A stretch of DNA of 64,000 bases. Source: Diadema setosum. Lineage: Eukaryota > Echinodermata > Echinoidea > Diadematoida > Diadematidae. Numbering within the stretch: position 1 is the first letter of the stretch; every line of letters starts with the position of its first letter. Shown piece by piece: positions 35,601 to 47,394 of this stretch. Location: contig NC_092688.1 of the NCBI RefSeq assembly GCF_964275005.1, positions 24,615,440-24,679,439 of the forward strand, written 5' to 3'. The translations under genes were made by a program, and so were the position numbers. The notes beneath the pieces are model-generated. The model had not been told where the DNA came from. It saw nothing but the letters and a program-made list of their open reading frames with translations, and did not search any database.

Positions 35601-38154
35601 AAGAAGCAAGATAATTAGTACAGACAGCCGCAATGATGACATCATATTATTTAGACCCACAATGACCTCGTCACCTTACATTTCATTTCATTTCATTTTA
35701 ACATCCAAATAATACAAAAGTATTGCAAAGTAACATTGGTGATTTGAAAAAGCTTTGAAAAAAAAAAGAAATTAAATGACATGAGGCAAATACAAATACA
35801 AACAAATGCAAAACAAAAATACAAAACACACACACCGATGGAGTAAATACGAAATTTTCATATCTAGTGGTATTAATTGTGCGCATGCTGATAACGAGAA
35901 GATTAGAAACAGGATATCATGTCCTTGGAAAAGACTTTCATCAGTTATTGTATGAAAAAGTTTATATTTCCACAACATGGTTGAAGTATTTGCAACAGCC
36001 GGAAACACTTAAATTTTTATGATTATTTTAAATTGAAATTGAAATCATGATTTTATTTTTACTGTTTATTTATTACTTTATAATTGCTACAACATAATGT
36101 ATCTGCCAAGTCAAGACGGCCAATCTATGCACTTGTGTACAGTTAATACAACTTGACTTTGAACATAATAAAATGTCAAAAGCAAAGAAGAAAGGCAGTC
36201 GCGTTGGAATTTTATACATTGAGTGACAGTGCGATATACTTCTTTTAGTTACCAAGCTATTTGCATGACTAACAGTGTTCATTACAATTATTAAAAAAAA
36301 AAAGCAAACCAGTAAGTTTGAAAGATTTTTGTTCCTTTTTTTAAAGTCTTCAAACAGTGAATAGAAACGGAGAATCAAGCCGTAAGCAAAAAACAAAAAC
36401 AAAAAAACAAAAAAAAAACAACAACAACAACAAACAAACAAAACAAAAAAGTGAGTACACAAATCATTAACCAAACAAGGAGAGAGGTACACAAGAAAGG
36501 TGCACAACTGTAAAGTGGCTGACAAGTCATCTTACTTAGAAACGACGTGGCGGTGATCTCGGGCAATGTCGTTAATTCATAAGTTAGCAGTCCCTCGCCT
36601 GTTTCATTGGAGGAAATCAGGGGCATTGTGGGTAATGACTAATATTTGTTACATATTCATATTCATAACAGAAAATGTTTCCAAGCTTACTGAAAAAAAA
36701 AAAAATCTACCATCAGTAGTTTTCACAGCTGTTGGATTCAATATCTCATGGAGCTAAGGTGATTTGCTAAATCAGTAGGGTAGCGTTAGGGTTACCGACA
36801 AATTTAAGTCAGATTAAAATAGAGGAAAAAAAAGCAAAAATGACATCGAATGCCAACAAATGCCGAAACACACATGACAAAACAATTACAGTTACTCTAA
36901 CAGTAGCTACCTTGTAGATATTTAGAATGCTACTCACTGGAGATGTAGTCTGTATTCTGTGTAGGTGTCGGTGTGGTAGTTCCACCTACATATTAAACAT
37001 AGACGTGCAAGACTTGATTCAGTTTCAAAGAAGTTTGGTAAGTTCTCTGGCACTCTTGGACAATATGAAATTCTGTCACAGTCATTTGAAGAATCGGTAG
37101 GTCTTTAAAAACTGTCCATAGCGTATGTGTCATAAATATCTCTCAATCATAAGGACGTTGAACACCAGCTCCTGTTAATATATATATCTTGGCTTAATAT
37201 GAGAGAAAAAAAAACCCTGCTTTCTTTGATATATCGATTGACAGAATAATGAATAGATCAAAATGGTGTCTCTGTCTTGTATTTCCACTAATACTTTTGA
37301 CTTTCAGCAAAACCGAGACATTTGCCAGAATTGTATTTTATCTAGTAACACTAATTTGATCTGATTTTTGTTCGTTTTTATCGGTTCCCCCAGTTATAGT
37401 ATGGTTAAAAAAAAATAATTCATAGTTTCCCAAATCTAATTCATCACAGGACCTGAGGCTCTACAAGCTTGCTTTTACGCAGGACCTATCATATTTTTCG
37501 CATTATGACCTTAGTTTAACTAGCATGTATATCAAGACAAGCCTTTGTACATTCCGGTGAAGTTTCATCTAATGTATGTTCTGTATAATTTTCGTAATTA
37601 TACTTTATTGTGATTTATGTGAGAAATATGAACATAAATTGAAATAAAATGAAAATGAAATGAAATATTCAGTCATGATTACGGTTGATTTCCCTGCTAC
37701 GAGAAATTTCACGGAAATTTGAATAAACCCCATAAATATCGATCCAACTTTATGTCTAATTACATGTACGAGCTATCATCATCAGCTCCTTCTCTTCTTC
37801 CTATGCTCAGTGTTATACTGTACAGCGTTATATAATTATTCAGTGTAGCCAATTGAATGTTTCAACTTTGACAATCACAACATGTGTATCAGTGGCAAAC
37901 CTTCTGTTATAGTTTCGGATTTCCAACAGAATGGGATTGACGCGTCCCAGGTCGGAAAGTAAGCCGACCGTCCGGGTAGACATACACACTGCAGTGTCGC
38001 ACTTCCATTCACGATGTAACCTTCATCACAGGTGAGAGTTATCTTAGATCCAAAGCATGTCATATCAGAGTCCCAATGACCATTTCGCACATGACCGGGC
38101 TGAACACAAAACCCGACAGAAACTGTCAATTTGAAGAAATGAAATGATGCAAAT

Positions 38155-38188
<34 letters not shown>

Positions 38189-41100
38189 CGTATACACTCA
38201 GAAAAAAAAGAAGGAAGAAAGTAAACACTTTTTCAACTTTATATTTCTCATAGAATATTTGGCTAAAAGGTGATGTATCATATACTATAAGCAAGGTAAT
38301 TTAATTAGGCTATAAACCTGGTAGGTCAATAAAAAGGTAAACTTTACGCATGAGTGAACACCTTCGTTTTTCTCTTCAAAGGCACAAAAGTAAAAACTGG
38401 AGAAAAAAATAACAAGTTGTCATTCATGGGTGCTGTTCATAAGTGCTCTTCCATTTAACAATAAGAACAAAAGACAAATTCAACATGATAAAACACGTCA
38501 GCTAAGTTGCAAAGATATGGCTATGACCTCTGTGATATGTTTGAAGCCCAAAAGATAAATAAACGCTAAAATAATGGAGGAAAATGAAGAACCTTCTGTC
38601 AAATCCAAATTACCAAAAAAAAAAAAAATGAAAAAAAAAATGAGAGAAGGAGCAATATGTGACCATGCATCTCAAAACAAACAAAAAGTCGCCAGACATG
38701 AATTTTTAGTTAAGACCATATTCTGAAAGAGCAGGCTTTAAGCTTTAAAATGATGTATAACTCAAATCAAATGGACTCTCCTAACCTATCTAAATATTGG
38801 AAAGAAAGCACAAACTCAGGAAAAGTGTGAACTGAGAAAAGAGGCTCTGAAGTACAGTGTCTATTCAAGCGCTTAATCTTTACCAAACCGTGCTGGCTGT
38901 GCGATGAGTGGGACAAAAAAACAGGAAGTAAACCACCAGAGTAACAACAATGAAGGGATTATCAGATTAGACTGAAATTAAGCATGCCTCATTAACACAT
39001 TCTGTCCATAATTAATGCCAACTTTCAAAGCAGTAGCACTATCCTTTCAAAAGTTATTAGAGTTGAAAGTGAAAAGTGTGGACAAGGTTTTTCAGAAATG
39101 AAAAATAAATTCTAAAGACACACCTAATCACACTATTCTAAAAAAAAAAAAAAAAAAAAAGATAAACTGCTAAAAAAACACACGTTTTATGATACCAAAT
39201 TTGAGCATAAAGTAAAAGAAGACCCGCTCTTTCAGAAAATATAAAAAAAAGTCAAGTTCGGCTAGGTTGACCCATTTCACTTATTTTCAGTCCTCACGCA
39301 AAATCAGTGTGTGCGACTTTATGTTCGTTTTGAGGTGCACTGTCACATATAAACAAAAATGATAGGAATTTGAATTGGTTTCTGAAATTAGGAGACCTGC
39401 AAATAATATTTGATTTTTGCATTTGTCTCCTGAATTCTTAAATTAATTAATTTACTATATAAAGAAAAAAAAGAAATAAAGATATCTTGTTCATTTAATC
39501 ATTTTTTTGTGCCCTTACTCCTTACGTCATTTGAACTTTGAGTTGACAATAAAATTCTTATGTTCCTCTTCAAGTTTCCAACCTTGATTTTGTTTGAGGT
39601 TATGAATAGATAAAGAGAGCAAAAACTTATATTTGTTATTTCATGCATGTGTCTCATTGTTTTAAACTTCCAAATGAAAAACATCACGCCATTGTTTTTT
39701 TTTTGTGCCTTGAAGGACCAAAACGAATATGTTTACTCATGCGTAAAGCTTCCTTTGTATTGACCTACCAATGTGATAGCCAATTAGATTAAATTTAACA
39801 TGGTATATAATACATTTTTTTTTCATTTTTACCTTTTTTTTTTTTGCTTGGTGTAGAGAGAGAGAGAGAGAGAGAGCACGACTGTCTATCAAAATACAAA
39901 CTAAGATTCGCACGCCAGGGTTTTACGTCAGGGTTCAGAATAAGGGAAACGGGTCAACTTTGTCAGACTTGAGTTTATCATATGTTCTGAAATAGAATAA
40001 ATGGAAAAGTTTTTTTTTTAAGAACTTTTTTGTGGAATGCTGTAATAAGGTATATCTTGGAGACCCCTTTTCTTTGCTTAGAAACTCTTTACGCAGTCTT
40101 AATTCACTCTCAAATCTAATAACTATTAAGAAAGATATCTTTTTTTTTTATTAGGTAGTTATCTTGGAAAGACTGTGTTAATAGGGCAGTCTTTCATCGT
40201 TACCTGAAGATCCTTTCATATTTCATGTTATGCAGTTTTACATCCCTTTCATGTAAGTCGCTCGTAACAGAAAACGGATGGGTTTCAAAGCTCTCACGCA
40301 GGTCACACGGAATACACGTAAGTAGGAGGTAAGTAACACGCATCTACCAGGTAAGACGAAATTGCAAAACTCGCAAAAATTCTTGTACGCCCGCAGAAAA
40401 TTCTCCTGCGTGCTAAAAAAAATCTCTACTCGCAACGAGCCCGCGTAGCTGCCCGGAAAGGTGCGACACTGCCTTAAACGATAGTCACACAAACATCTAG
40501 CAACCACACGTATGTAAAATGAATCATACGCAATCCCTTTATCATACGATGCATTTGAACGATTGAAGTAAAGAAAAGAAAATTATAATATATTATCGTA
40601 TGTATTCTTTCGACTTTTGTTATGCTATTTTTATTTTCAAATTTGTCATCTATTGATTATCGAATGCTCACAATTCACACATGGTGTATTTGCCTTTCAT
40701 ACTCACTGTTGTATGACTCGTGAACCAATTGGTCAAATTCATGGTCCACCTGTCTGGGACATGTCCATTTCTGAGAATTCCTTCCTTCGGACTCTATCTC
40801 GCTAAACGGTTCTGATTGAAAACAGTTGTATAAATAAATTACGAACAACAGCTGCGTCCCAAGTGTCATATTCTCGGGTTTGCATCTACAGATGAACATA
40901 CAGTTATTTCATAGGTGTGAAACAGAATGACGGTCACCTAGGAAAGCTATATGCAATATACTCTGTTTTAATTATCAGCCAGTCCTTGTTACGTAATTGT
41001 AATTCTGATAAGACTATCAATCACATTTTGTCAATGCACTTACCCTGCCAATAATAATGATTTTGTTCTTTTATACTTTACTTTAATCATTCCTTGTTTA

Positions 41101-44100
41101 CAAATGATAAGGACGTGACAGCAAACACCCTTTATCAATAATGTATCCGAGCTATTCTATTGATAAGTATATTGCCGCAAAAGAGTATAGTTGCATGTAG
41201 GTAAAACCATGCCACTTAAAACAGAATGTTTGTGCAAAAAGAGAACACTTCCTGCTCTTGATTCCGTAAAACAATGTTATTTGATCATTATGACAAATAA
41301 AACATCAACACAAATTTATTTGTAATTGTATCAGTAGGCTCACCTTGACATTTGAGTCTAACAGCCTTATTCGAGGAACAGTCAGTGCGGGATGTCAGTT
41401 GACAATCCATCAAACGTTGATACGTGCCAGGAACTGTGCGTTGATGTAATGGAACACAGTTACAAAACTTCAAAAACATTAACACATTAATTCAAAGCAA
41501 AGTAAAAAAATGTGAATACAATGTCTTGAAAGCAAATAAAATAGACATAGAACGTTGAAGGCTGAGGTTGAAGTAAAAAAAAAAAATCGTCAAATTCTGA
41601 ACTTTGCTTGAAATTCACTTGCCGTCTGACAGTCTGAAATAGCGTTGCCTAGTTTTCGAAATGTACATGATTTTAGAATACTTCATATATTGCTTTATTT
41701 TTTTTTACATTTACGCAATACTGCAGTAACTATGAAGAAATAACAGTAATGATAAAAATGACAATTTATTGTTTTATAATTTATTATTCAAAACAATAAA
41801 ATGTAAAATAACAGCAGCTCGAAGGCTCATACGGTTGCTTTTTACAGACCCAGCACAGACCTCATAGAATTCAAAACAATAAAATGTAAAATAACAGCAG
41901 CTCGAAGGCTCATACGGTTGCTTTTTACAGACCTAGCACAGGCCTCATAGAATTCAGAACAAATGTACGTTTGCATTGCATATATGTAAGAGAATAAAAT
42001 ACGTCACTAATCATAATAAAATACACATCAAACTTAAGTTTCAATAATGGAATAGGTAGATAACGTAAAACAGGAAATGAGATTTATGAGATGATACAAG
42101 GCAATGAAGAATAGCGGGCATGACAGCTGAGAGGAAAGGAAGGTGGATAGGTCGAAAGCACAAAAACATGGAAATGGGCAGGAACGGGTAATCAGCACAA
42201 TTATGTCTATATACCAAAAACAAAAAAACAAAACATTAAAAACGATAGAGCGGCAGAAAACTCCAAGTAGAACAAGGGGGTAGAAGAGCGGCATTGTTAA
42301 CATGAATTGCGGGATAAAAAGTGACGACTGATGGCAGAATTATACAAAATTCAATAGGTAAAAACAGCCAGAAAAAAAAATAAGGGAATACAATAGGTTT
42401 TTCAATGTTATCCTTCAATTCAATTCAATTTATTTTTATTTTTTCATCCAACAAAGAGTAAAACAGAATCATGAGAAAACCATATGAATAACAAGGAAAT
42501 AAAAAAAGTAAGATTTTCACATGAAAAATATCATTATCAGCTCAGACATGGGGAAAAAATATTAACTTTCCAAAATCAGGGGACCAGCTGCTAACCTTGG
42601 TCTCTTCTAAGATATTTTTGCCACCTCTCTGTATAGTTTTCGATTCTTTTTAGATTGTTTTACCATCTATATACCTAATAAAATTCACATTGCGTTATAT
42701 CATTTTCTGCAAAATTTCTTCCTTTTTCTTTTTTTTTTAGCTCTTTCCCTCTAAAAAAATCTCTGCAATAATTTTGTTTTCAGCTTACGTGGATATTTAC
42801 ACGATAACCGTGCAATTCTGTGGGGCGATACTGTTCGTGGCAATGCTTCAGGCGAATGACTCCCAGACGCGCCTGGGAAACCGAGCTCTCCGCAGACCAG
42901 TTTGGCAGCTTCGGCGTTAAAATCTTCATTGCAAACATATGTGTCTGGTTCGAAGACGACCAATCCTTCAAGGGGGGAGGGTCCGTCAACCAGTGTCACA
43001 TTGGGCGTTTCTATAAACCGCATGATAACGGTATGAACACTTTTATAACCTTAATACATGTAATGAAACGCTGACATCTAGACTGATGAATCAAAATAAA
43101 GCACGATGAAATCCGAGTAAGACTTCGGAAGGGTCGCAGTTTCGAAAGAGCAAGGTTTACCGTTTTGTGTGTTTTTATTTTTTTTCCCAAGTATGTACTC
43201 CTTCTGCATGAAATATTAAAGGCACTTGTTTTGTTTTCTCATTAATACTTTGTGATTTTACTTCTTAAAACCTTAATGGCAGGCAATGAAGGCTGCAATA
43301 ACATAAAAAAGTGTAGTGGATGATAATTATGCTCGTATTTGACATTGTAACGCCTGCACTACATTGTATTTGCAATCAAGATCGATTTTTATTCTGTATT
43401 AGTATCTCTCCATAATTTCGGAACGGAAGGCATGTTATAATTCTTGAATTTTGTTTGAAAGAGAGAGAGAGAGAGAGAAAAGAACGCCTTGCCAGTCACT
43501 CATTAGAAAGAAAAATTGCAGTTTGTCCCAAGCCGTGAACTCTTTTTGACCTATTCGGTTGGTGGGTGCAGGACTACTGATTTTGAGGGAAATCATCAAA
43601 ACCTTGCTGTTACAAGTTATTGTAATCTATGGAGATAACAGATTAGAGTAGTCTGTGATCTATTTGGTACAGACGTATACTTTACCTGATAAAAAGATAA
43701 TTTTTCTTTTTCTTTATAAAACTGCTCGTTTTACTTTTACTTCCCATGCTGCCTTATCTCCGGTATAGCTTAAAGAGCTGATGTGCTTTAGGACCTTGAT
43801 GAAAGGCAATGTAATATGGTGTGCTCTTCATAAGAATTGGGTTAATTTTCAAGATCTAAAGCCAATTCATAGTACGCTCACTCAGTCCCTCCACAAGGGT
43901 CCAAATCTAAATAGCATAGGTGGAGACACTTTTTATATTAGAGGAGGCGTGTTTTGACACAGGATGGACTATAGTCGAAAAAATGTATCATTCCACTTTC
44001 GCTTGCACGTTGATTGCAATCAGTTCGTTGTATTTTCTGTGTTTTTTTTTTTAACCAGAGCATGTCACTAGTTTTACTCTAGTCAAGACATTATGCATTT

Positions 44101-44945
44101 ATTTCATGCGATTAAAACAAAACAAAACACTGAACAACGTGAAAAACAAGTAGGCCCATATTCTTATCGAGTACCAATATTCACAATCATACTGATATCA
44201 AGGAATGCTTACCCTCGTAACACTTTCCGCTGATCGTAAAATTCACCGGGTAGGTATATATACCGTATAGTTAGCTTCGTCTGGTGGGCAAGTGATAAAA
44301 TGGGAGAAAACGGTTGGCACCATATAATCGTGATATCAAATAACTTCTTAGCTATCACATCCAGCACATCAAAGGCTGGGTAACTGATTGGCTTCACTTC
44401 AAATAATATTCTCCACCCGCGAGGTGCTTGAAGAATCCAACTGTCCCTACTGCGGACGCATACTTCGTCACACGACACATCGGTCTCTAGAGTTTCCCCC
44501 GGACAGTTAAGATGTAAATCTGCAGTGGATAAAGAAGGGTAGATAAGGTCCATCGATATTAGTGATAAATCATGAATTGAAGAAAAACGAAATGAAAAAA
44601 AAAAAAATCAGTACGTTTTGTTTGCCAGGTATCTTCAGATATCTATTCATCTATTTTTCCTTCGATTTGGAATAATTTGTATACAGACAAAATGCCAGTT
44701 GGGTATTCAAGGTGCAACTGAGGGAATTGGCTTTTCAAAACAAAGAAAAAAATCATGTCAGGCAATAAATTAGTTGGACATCACGACAGTCAAAATTGGA
44801 AATGACTTTTAAACTCACGTACTAGATAATTTGAGTGCATAATGAATCTGTTGAAAGCAGTCTTTAAGTTTGGAGCGTTTTTGGCAAATAAACATAACAA
44901 AACAACACAAACAGGCTAAGAAAGTCAAATCGCTTACAACCATTG

Positions 44946-44979
<34 letters not shown>

Positions 44980-45211
44980 AGCATAAAATTGAACTTTTAA
45001 GAAGTTCAACTCCCAGTGTTAGGGAGAGAAGTCTTTGTGTTCACTAATTCCCTCCTTTCAATTACGATGCAAACCGACTAACAATAAAGAAAACAACGAC
45101 ATACGTACATGTATCTCTTGACAGAGCAAGCGACGGATAACAGCAGAGGAAAACGACAGCAAACCATGCTAGGGAGGCCATCCTCCTGTCTTTGACGATA
45201 TTCAAAGCCAT
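31862..45211 (-). CDS. Copy B: CUB-SRCR-CCP receptor with tandem hemITAM-like tail
   Basis: Ten exons: 45109-45211, 44247-44519, 42789-43010, 41344-41433, 37901-38122, 36536-36598, 35525-35581, 34798-34912, 33991-34228, 31862-32662. All are bounded by AG/GT sites and the phases agree, giving 2184 nt and 727 residues. Order: signal peptide (1 to about 30), CUB-like (about 36-125), SRCR (about 129-229), CCP (about 234-300), linker (304-353), TM helix (about 354-376), RHHKKR stop-transfer, then a tail of 345 residues with four repeats in the last exon. Three repeats carry tyrosines at about 559, 623 and 691 in DEDGYLVL, DEHGYLVL and DQHGYLIL. The ectodomain suggests ligand or microbe binding at the cell surface, and the tail suggests Syk-type signalling; both are inference. 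The end of exon 2 is the least certain point. Confidence 0.75.
33853..33882. repeat. (CA)n microsatellite in intron 9 of copy B
   Basis: CA run; copy C has the same tract at 60450-60477. Confidence 0.8.
33991..34228 (-). CDS. Copy B exon 9: juxtamembrane cytoplasmic region
   Basis: The acceptor TTGCCTTTACAG is the one that keeps phase; a more upstream acceptor (CTTTCAAG) would cause a stop. Encodes RRSSQTSNQPNNRQLQ and later PFPSHYYNICREV and DPYHIYQDAAE, with several tyrosines. Ends GCGGAG at a GTAGAC donor, phase 0. Confidence 0.75.
34709..34765. repeat. (CA)n microsatellite in intron 8 of copy B
   Basis: CA run 30-90 bp from the exon 8 donor, shared in place with A and C. Confidence 0.85.
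34798..34912 (-). CDS. Copy B exon 8: transmembrane helix
   Basis: Encodes SEVPENDVD, then IFAMAVLMCVVPILVAI and LFMILC, then RHHKK. One clear helix followed by a basic stop-transfer. Donor GTGAGT leaves two bases. Confidence 0.85.
35525..35581 (-). CDS. Copy B exon 7: linker
   Basis: 57 bp, encodes DGKPTKNVIILDTSEMTT. Conserved in A and C. Donor GTGAGT. Confidence 0.7.
36536..36598 (-). CDS. Copy B exon 6: Ser/Thr linker
   Basis: 63 bp, encodes EGLLTYELTTLPEITATSF. Likely an O-glycosylated stalk. Acceptor AACAG, donor GTAAGA. Confidence 0.7.
37440..37665 (+). mobile_element. LINE 3' end
   Basis: Contains CTACAAGCTTGCTTTT (37461-37476), shared with two other LINE 3' UTRs here, and ends in a GAAATGAAAATGAAAT tail. 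5'-truncated to the UTR. Confidence 0.55.
37901..38122 (-). CDS. Copy B exon 5: CCP/sushi domain
   Basis: Encodes a whole CCP module: GFCVQPGHVRNGHWDS, SKITLTCDEGYIVNGS, LQCVC, then PTWDASIPFC. The four core cysteines and the Trp before the last one are present, plus extra Cys residues (MTCFG, VCLPG). A phase 1-1 exon, as usual for CCP. Confidence 0.9.
38158..38197. repeat. (TA)n microsatellite
   Basis: Short TA tract just upstream of exon 5 in intron 4. Confidence 0.7.
38659..39346 (+). mobile_element. GTGACC MITE, copy 3, with ATAT duplication
   Basis: 688 bp in intron 4 of copy B. Left end GTGACCATGCATCTCAAA, right end TTTTGAGGTGCACTGTCAC. ATAT on both sides (38655-38658 and 39347-39350). 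Confidence 0.85.
39857..39878. repeat. (AG)n microsatellite
   Basis: Short AG run. Confidence 0.7.
40190..40560. other. CpG- and ACG-rich stretch in intron 4 of copy B
   Basis: Richer in CG words (GTAAGTCGCTCG, CCCGCGTAGCTGCCCGG) than its surroundings and absent from copy A. Probably a decayed mobile element; ends not found. Confidence 0.3.
41344..41433 (-). CDS. Copy B exon 4: end of SRCR domain
   Basis: 90 bp. Encodes PGTYQRLMDCQLTS, then DCSSNKAVRLKCQ; the cysteines and AVRLKC end match the last strand of SRCR domains. Donor GTGAGC. Confidence 0.75.
41786..41957. repeat. 83-bp tandem duplication
   Basis: The block starting ATTCAAAACAATAAAATG and passing GCTCGAAGGCTCATACGG occurs twice with period 83 bp and few differences. 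Confidence 0.85.
42412..42560 (-). mobile_element. Retroelement 3' end, reverse orientation
   Basis: Three AATTC units (42414-42428) followed by TTTATTTTTATTTTTTCATC, the reverse complement of a polyadenylation-like end with (GAATT)n tail. Body beyond this unrecognised. Confidence 0.4.
42789..43010 (-). CDS. Copy B exon 3: first part of SRCR domain
   Basis: Encodes VTLVDGPSPLEGLVVF, then YVCNEDFNAEAAKLVCGELG and FPGAS, matching the start and the VC..LGF core of SRCR domains. Donor GTAAGC, phase 1. Confidence 0.8.
43459..43480. repeat. (AG)n microsatellite
   Basis: GA run in intron 2 of copy B. Confidence 0.7.
44247..44519 (-). CDS. Copy B exon 2: CUB-like domain
   Basis: Acceptor CTGCAG. 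Encodes LHLNCPGETLETDVSC, then WILQAPRGWRILFEV and LTIRYIYLP, the W.I.AP.G..I.F and closing strand of CUB domains. Only some CUB cysteines are kept. Two donors exist: GTGAAT (phase fits exon 3, used here) and the stronger GTAAGC, which would end the exon at 44213 but put exon 3 out of frame. Confidence 0.65.
44949..44980. repeat. (AG)n microsatellite
   Basis: Pure AG run in intron 1 of copy B. Confidence 0.85.
45109..45211 (-). CDS. Copy B exon 1: signal peptide
   Basis: ATG at 45211. A basic start (IVKDRRM) is followed by SLAWFAVVFLCCYPSLAL, a typical hydrophobic core. Donor GTACGT leaves one base, which joins exon 2 to give Tyr. Confidence 0.75.
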
Positions 45212-46310
45212 TATTTTGTCAAAGTGTCAACTGCAAACTTCCTGTCTAATCTGATGATTGGCCTCGTCTCTGTGCTGGATTATCCCTGCTGTGGCTCTTT
45301 CGTAATACCTATTTTCAATATTAAAGAATTACGCCCTGCCCTGCGAGGAGAGCGGAGTGATCGGATGTAATTCTATAACAAGAAACAATAACAACATTAT
45401 AATCGATACAAAGGGCCGAAGTGCGCCTGTTAAAACTGCGCAGGTGCAGTCGTTTGTTTGTCAAAGTGCAGATGAACAAAACAATTTGCATTTCAATATT
45501 TATGCAGCCTATACCCAAGCAGAAGAGGAAGGAACGAAGGCCACTCTTATGAATGTTATGCATTCGTTCAATATTCATAAAAGAAGACGCTTGTAGAATT
45601 CCCCATCTCTCATTTTCTCTTTCAAACGGAAGGACGACTCATTTATCCTTACTTTCACATCCGTGTTTGGATACGCCTTTCGTAAAAAAGGTACTTTCAA
45701 ACTGAACATGGACATTGATGGATATACAAAGAATTTCATTGTGAACGTGATGTATGAGTGAGCTCATTATTCTCTTCCATAACTTTCAGTTTTAATCTAT
45801 TGAGAATCAGGGCACATTAATCTACTGCATGGCAGGATTTTAGTGATGCACTGATGTTTTAATTTATTTCCTCTTTCAAAGAATGTGCAAAAGACAGTGC
45901 AATCGCAGATATATAGCGACGAGAAGATACAATAAACATCATCCCCACAATCAAATGACAATGCCACATTTGATACTGCCCAATTCAAAAGCAGTATGTG
46001 TGATCCTACTAAATATGAAAATGCATTAAAATATTATTTTATATTGACATTTGGATATTTTATTGATGGTTGATAGTATGTATGATAGTATCATACGAAT
46101 GCCTTGGGCTTTCGTTCCTTTTTTCAGTCACATTCTCAATAATGTTATCCAGATCTCATGAATGTTGCTTTTAACACATGAATATGATTCTTAAATGTGT
46201 TCAGGGGGAGATAGAGCTGCCGCTACTGATAAAAATGATAAGACAGTTCGCATGTCATAATAACTATCACATTTATGTTAAGTATGAATTTGGCAGACAT
46301 CAACGCAGAT
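45212..46310 (-). promoter_or_regulatory. Upstream region of copy B, conserved with copy A
   Basis: Aligns with 20633-21690. Minus-strand TTATAGAATTA lies about 160 bp before the ATG, in the same context as in A. Candidate promoter only. Confidence 0.35.
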
Positions 46311-47180
46311 AACCACTTTGTCTTTTGATCATAGCTCAAATATTGTGTCTTGTATCAGACAACTTTTAACAGAATTTGAAAGAAAATTTACTCTCAAATA
46401 ATTTGAACTTTCTTTTGCTGAAATTGAATGCAGAATGTAAGCACAATAGCGATTCATATGCAAGCATTCCAAAATATATATTTTTAAAATCCACATTGAA
46501 ATAACAGTCTCTATTCACAGAGTGGATTTCTAGCTGTCAAGATAAATGTATCTCTTTATTTTCGGACAACAAGGTTTCAACAAACACATGTGAATGGACC
46601 ACTTTTAACCTAAATCTGAAATAAGTTTCAATGGAAACATTTTGGCACAGTGATTACTTTCATAAAAATACCCTTACTCAAACTCTTTTTAAATACAAAA
46701 TGAAACATTAAAGAATGTTCACAAATAGTGTTTGATTTCATTTCAAGTTCTTTTTTTTTTTGGCGATTAGTCACTTTCATACGAAGTGATCAAAATTAGT
46801 ATGTTTGACCTCTTCTGACCTTTTATTTTAGGGGTATTTACACATGAATTGCAATAGTGCTTACATTCTTCATTCGATTTCAGGAGTTAGGCGTCAAAAT
46901 ACTTGGAGTTAATTTTTTCTTCATATTCTATTGAATGTTTTTCGATAGAAAACACAATATTTGGGCTATGATCTAAAGACAAAGTGGTTAGTCACTTTCT
47001 TTCGATACAACACAGCATATTTGAGCCATGATCTAAAGACAGAGTGTTTAGTCACTTTTGTGAGGTGTCTAGTTTGTCATGTCTCTCTGCTATCACTTGT
47101 ATTGTTTTGCAAGTGCCGAATAAATAATAATAATAATAATAATAATAATGATAATAATGATAATAATGATAATAATAATG

Positions 47181-47222
<42 letters not shown>

Positions 47223-47394
47223 TATACGGACTATTTGAGTACTTTCAAGTGTAAACGACATTAAAGTTTTCATATTTTTAGACTTTTCTTGCATCAAACT
47301 TGCTTTAATCATGTAAATAACCATCTGAATCGATTCCTCATGCCACATTACTGGTATTATTCGTAAATTTGCATTTTTGCCTGTAAACATACAA
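46311..47394. repeat. Intergenic: 62-bp duplication and (AAT)n tract
   Basis: 46947-47056 holds two copies of a block with GATCTAAAGACAAAGTGG and TTAGTCACTTT. 47125-47222 is an (AAT/ATG)n tract after AAGTGCCGAATAAATAAT, perhaps the tail of a retroposon. No gene. Confidence 0.6.

Noticed and set aside
47052..47390. Poly-Tyr frame
   Set aside because: (AAT)n microsatellite on the opposite strand.
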